Program-made: the position numbers and the translations under genes | NCBI GenBank assembly: GCA_021850745.1 | Contig: JAJZKX010000148.1 | Span: 1 to 5,569, forward strand | Length of the DNA stretch: 5,569 nucleotides | Origin: Thermoplasmata archaeon | GTDB lineage: Archaea; Thermoplasmatota; Thermoplasmata; Thermoplasmatales; Thermoplasmataceae | Reading direction: 5' to 3' | Notes under the pieces: generated by a model | The model's input: only the letters and a program-made list of their open reading frames with translations | What the model was told of the DNA's origin: nothing | Database searches by the model: none | In this document: positions 5,047-5,569 of the stretch, one piece after another | Layout: each line of letters starts with the position of its first letter | Position numbering within the stretch: the stretch's first letter is position 1

Positions 5047-5569
5047 ATATAGGTATATTTGCCTTCTTCAGACTTTGCTTTCCCCATGCTGGCCATTTGG
5101 TTCAGGACTTTTTCAAGGACATTTTCTCTAACTGACAGATCAAAACTCTCTTTGAGCTTGCTTTTTATTGTGTCCACAGAATCCTGGTCCATGTTTATCT
5201 TGGAAGAAAGGTTTGTTATATCCTCATAAACATTCCATGGAAATATGAACCATGTCCATTCCTTATCCGTGACAAACTGGGCAAAATAGTCAGGCACAAA
5301 GGAAGAATGGCCTATGTGAAGCATTGTAGAAGTTTTAACTGATTTTGGGTTCAGCGTTTTTATATAATCATATGCAAGTTCCATGCTCTGCCCGGTATCG
5401 GTTATATCATCCACCAAAAGCACATTCTTCCCTTCTATGGAGACATTCAGCCCATACTTGAGGTCAGCCTTTCCATCCACAGTGGCAGTGAGGCCCCAGT
5501 GCTCAGTCTTAATTGCATAAAGATTCTTGACAAGGATCATGTCTGAAAGAATTCTTGCTGGAACAAGGC
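5037..5569 (-). CDS. Purine-type phosphoribosyltransferase, 5' end beyond the right window edge
   Basis: Uses PRPP to turn a free base, probably a 6-oxopurine (hypoxanthine, guanine or xanthine), into its nucleotide in the cytoplasm. The PRPP-binding loop VLLVDDITDTGQS is complete (5385-5423). Downstream, WTWFIFPWNVYED (about 5220-5258) is the FPW-x-x-E type hallmark of the archaeal COG2236-like transferases. The helical C-terminus (from about 5207 down to 5040) also fits. A methionine at 5540 could be mistaken for the start. The frame, however, stays open to the edge and reads LVPARILSD just before it, which is the conserved region after the family's early Arg-Gly-Gly. The true start therefore lies outside, probably some 30-45 residues further. 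It is convergent with carbamate kinase, overlapping by 10 bp. Substrate choice is not certain. Confidence 0.92.
   Translation of the reverse strand, partial: LVPARILSDMILVKNLYAIKTEHWGLTATVDGKADLKYGLNVSIEGKNVLLVDDITDTGQSMELAYDYIKTLNPKSVKTSTMLHIGHSSFVPDYFAQFVTDKEWTWFIFPWNVYEDITNLSSKINMDQDSVDTIKSKLKESFDLSVRENVLEKVLNQMASMGKAKSEEGKYTYIQS

Noticed and set aside
5037..5540. Reading the phosphoribosyltransferase as complete with a start at 5540
   Set aside because: The frame continues upstream to the window edge and encodes the conserved LVPARILSD segment, so the methionine at 5540 is internal.
1..5569. CRISPR arrays, insertion sequences, tRNA or rRNA genes, integrase or attachment sites
   Set aside because: No regularly spaced direct repeats, transposase-like frames, terminal inverted repeats or RNA-gene signatures were seen on either strand.

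Overview
The window looks like chromosomal DNA from an archaeon, most plausibly of the Thermoplasmata (relatives of Thermoplasma, Ferroplasma or Cuniculiplasma). What is seen: arginine is written almost entirely with AGG/AGA codons; ATA is common for isoleucine; most genes start 20-40 nt downstream of an AT-rich TATA-like element and have little or no leader; and the genes sit in short transcription units that alternate strand. The encoded set also fits: a PRPP-dependent transferase of the archaeal type with an FPW motif, a futalosine-pathway menaquinone enzyme, and a secreted protein dense in N-glycosylation sequons. The taxonomic call is an inference and no rRNA is present to confirm it.

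Layout, left to right. At 1-85 (minus) is the first 28 codons of a gene that runs off the left edge. At 228-755 (minus) is a small exported protein with an N-terminal hydrophobic signal and nine N-X-S/T sequons in 175 residues; its N-terminal region recalls TasA/camelysin-type fibre proteins. A 104-bp divergent region (756-859) holds promoters for both directions and a perfect 8-bp inverted repeat touching the TATA box of the next gene. At 860-2599 (plus) is a 14-helix drug/proton antiporter-type MFS exporter. A 120-bp convergent spacer (2600-2719) has T-tracts for both strands and a hairpin. At 2720-3535 and 3601-3987 (both minus) are MqnD and, upstream of it, a DUF302 protein. A second divergent region (3988-4116) leads to carbamate kinase (4117-5046, plus), whose 3' end overlaps by 10 bp the end of a convergent purine-type phosphoribosyltransferase. 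That last gene (5037 to beyond 5569, minus) continues off the right edge.

How the genes work together: mostly they do not form one operon. The only tandem pairs are DUF302-mqnD and the exported protein followed by the partial gene at the left edge. Weak metabolic links can be drawn. The futalosine pathway releases a free purine base that a phosphoribosyltransferase could salvage, and carbamate kinase feeds or drains carbamoyl phosphate. These are inferences. I found no mobile element, CRISPR array, tRNA or rRNA, and no clear multi-gene novel system. The best candidates for something undescribed are the glycosylated TasA-like secreted protein and the operator-like dyad controlling the exporter.
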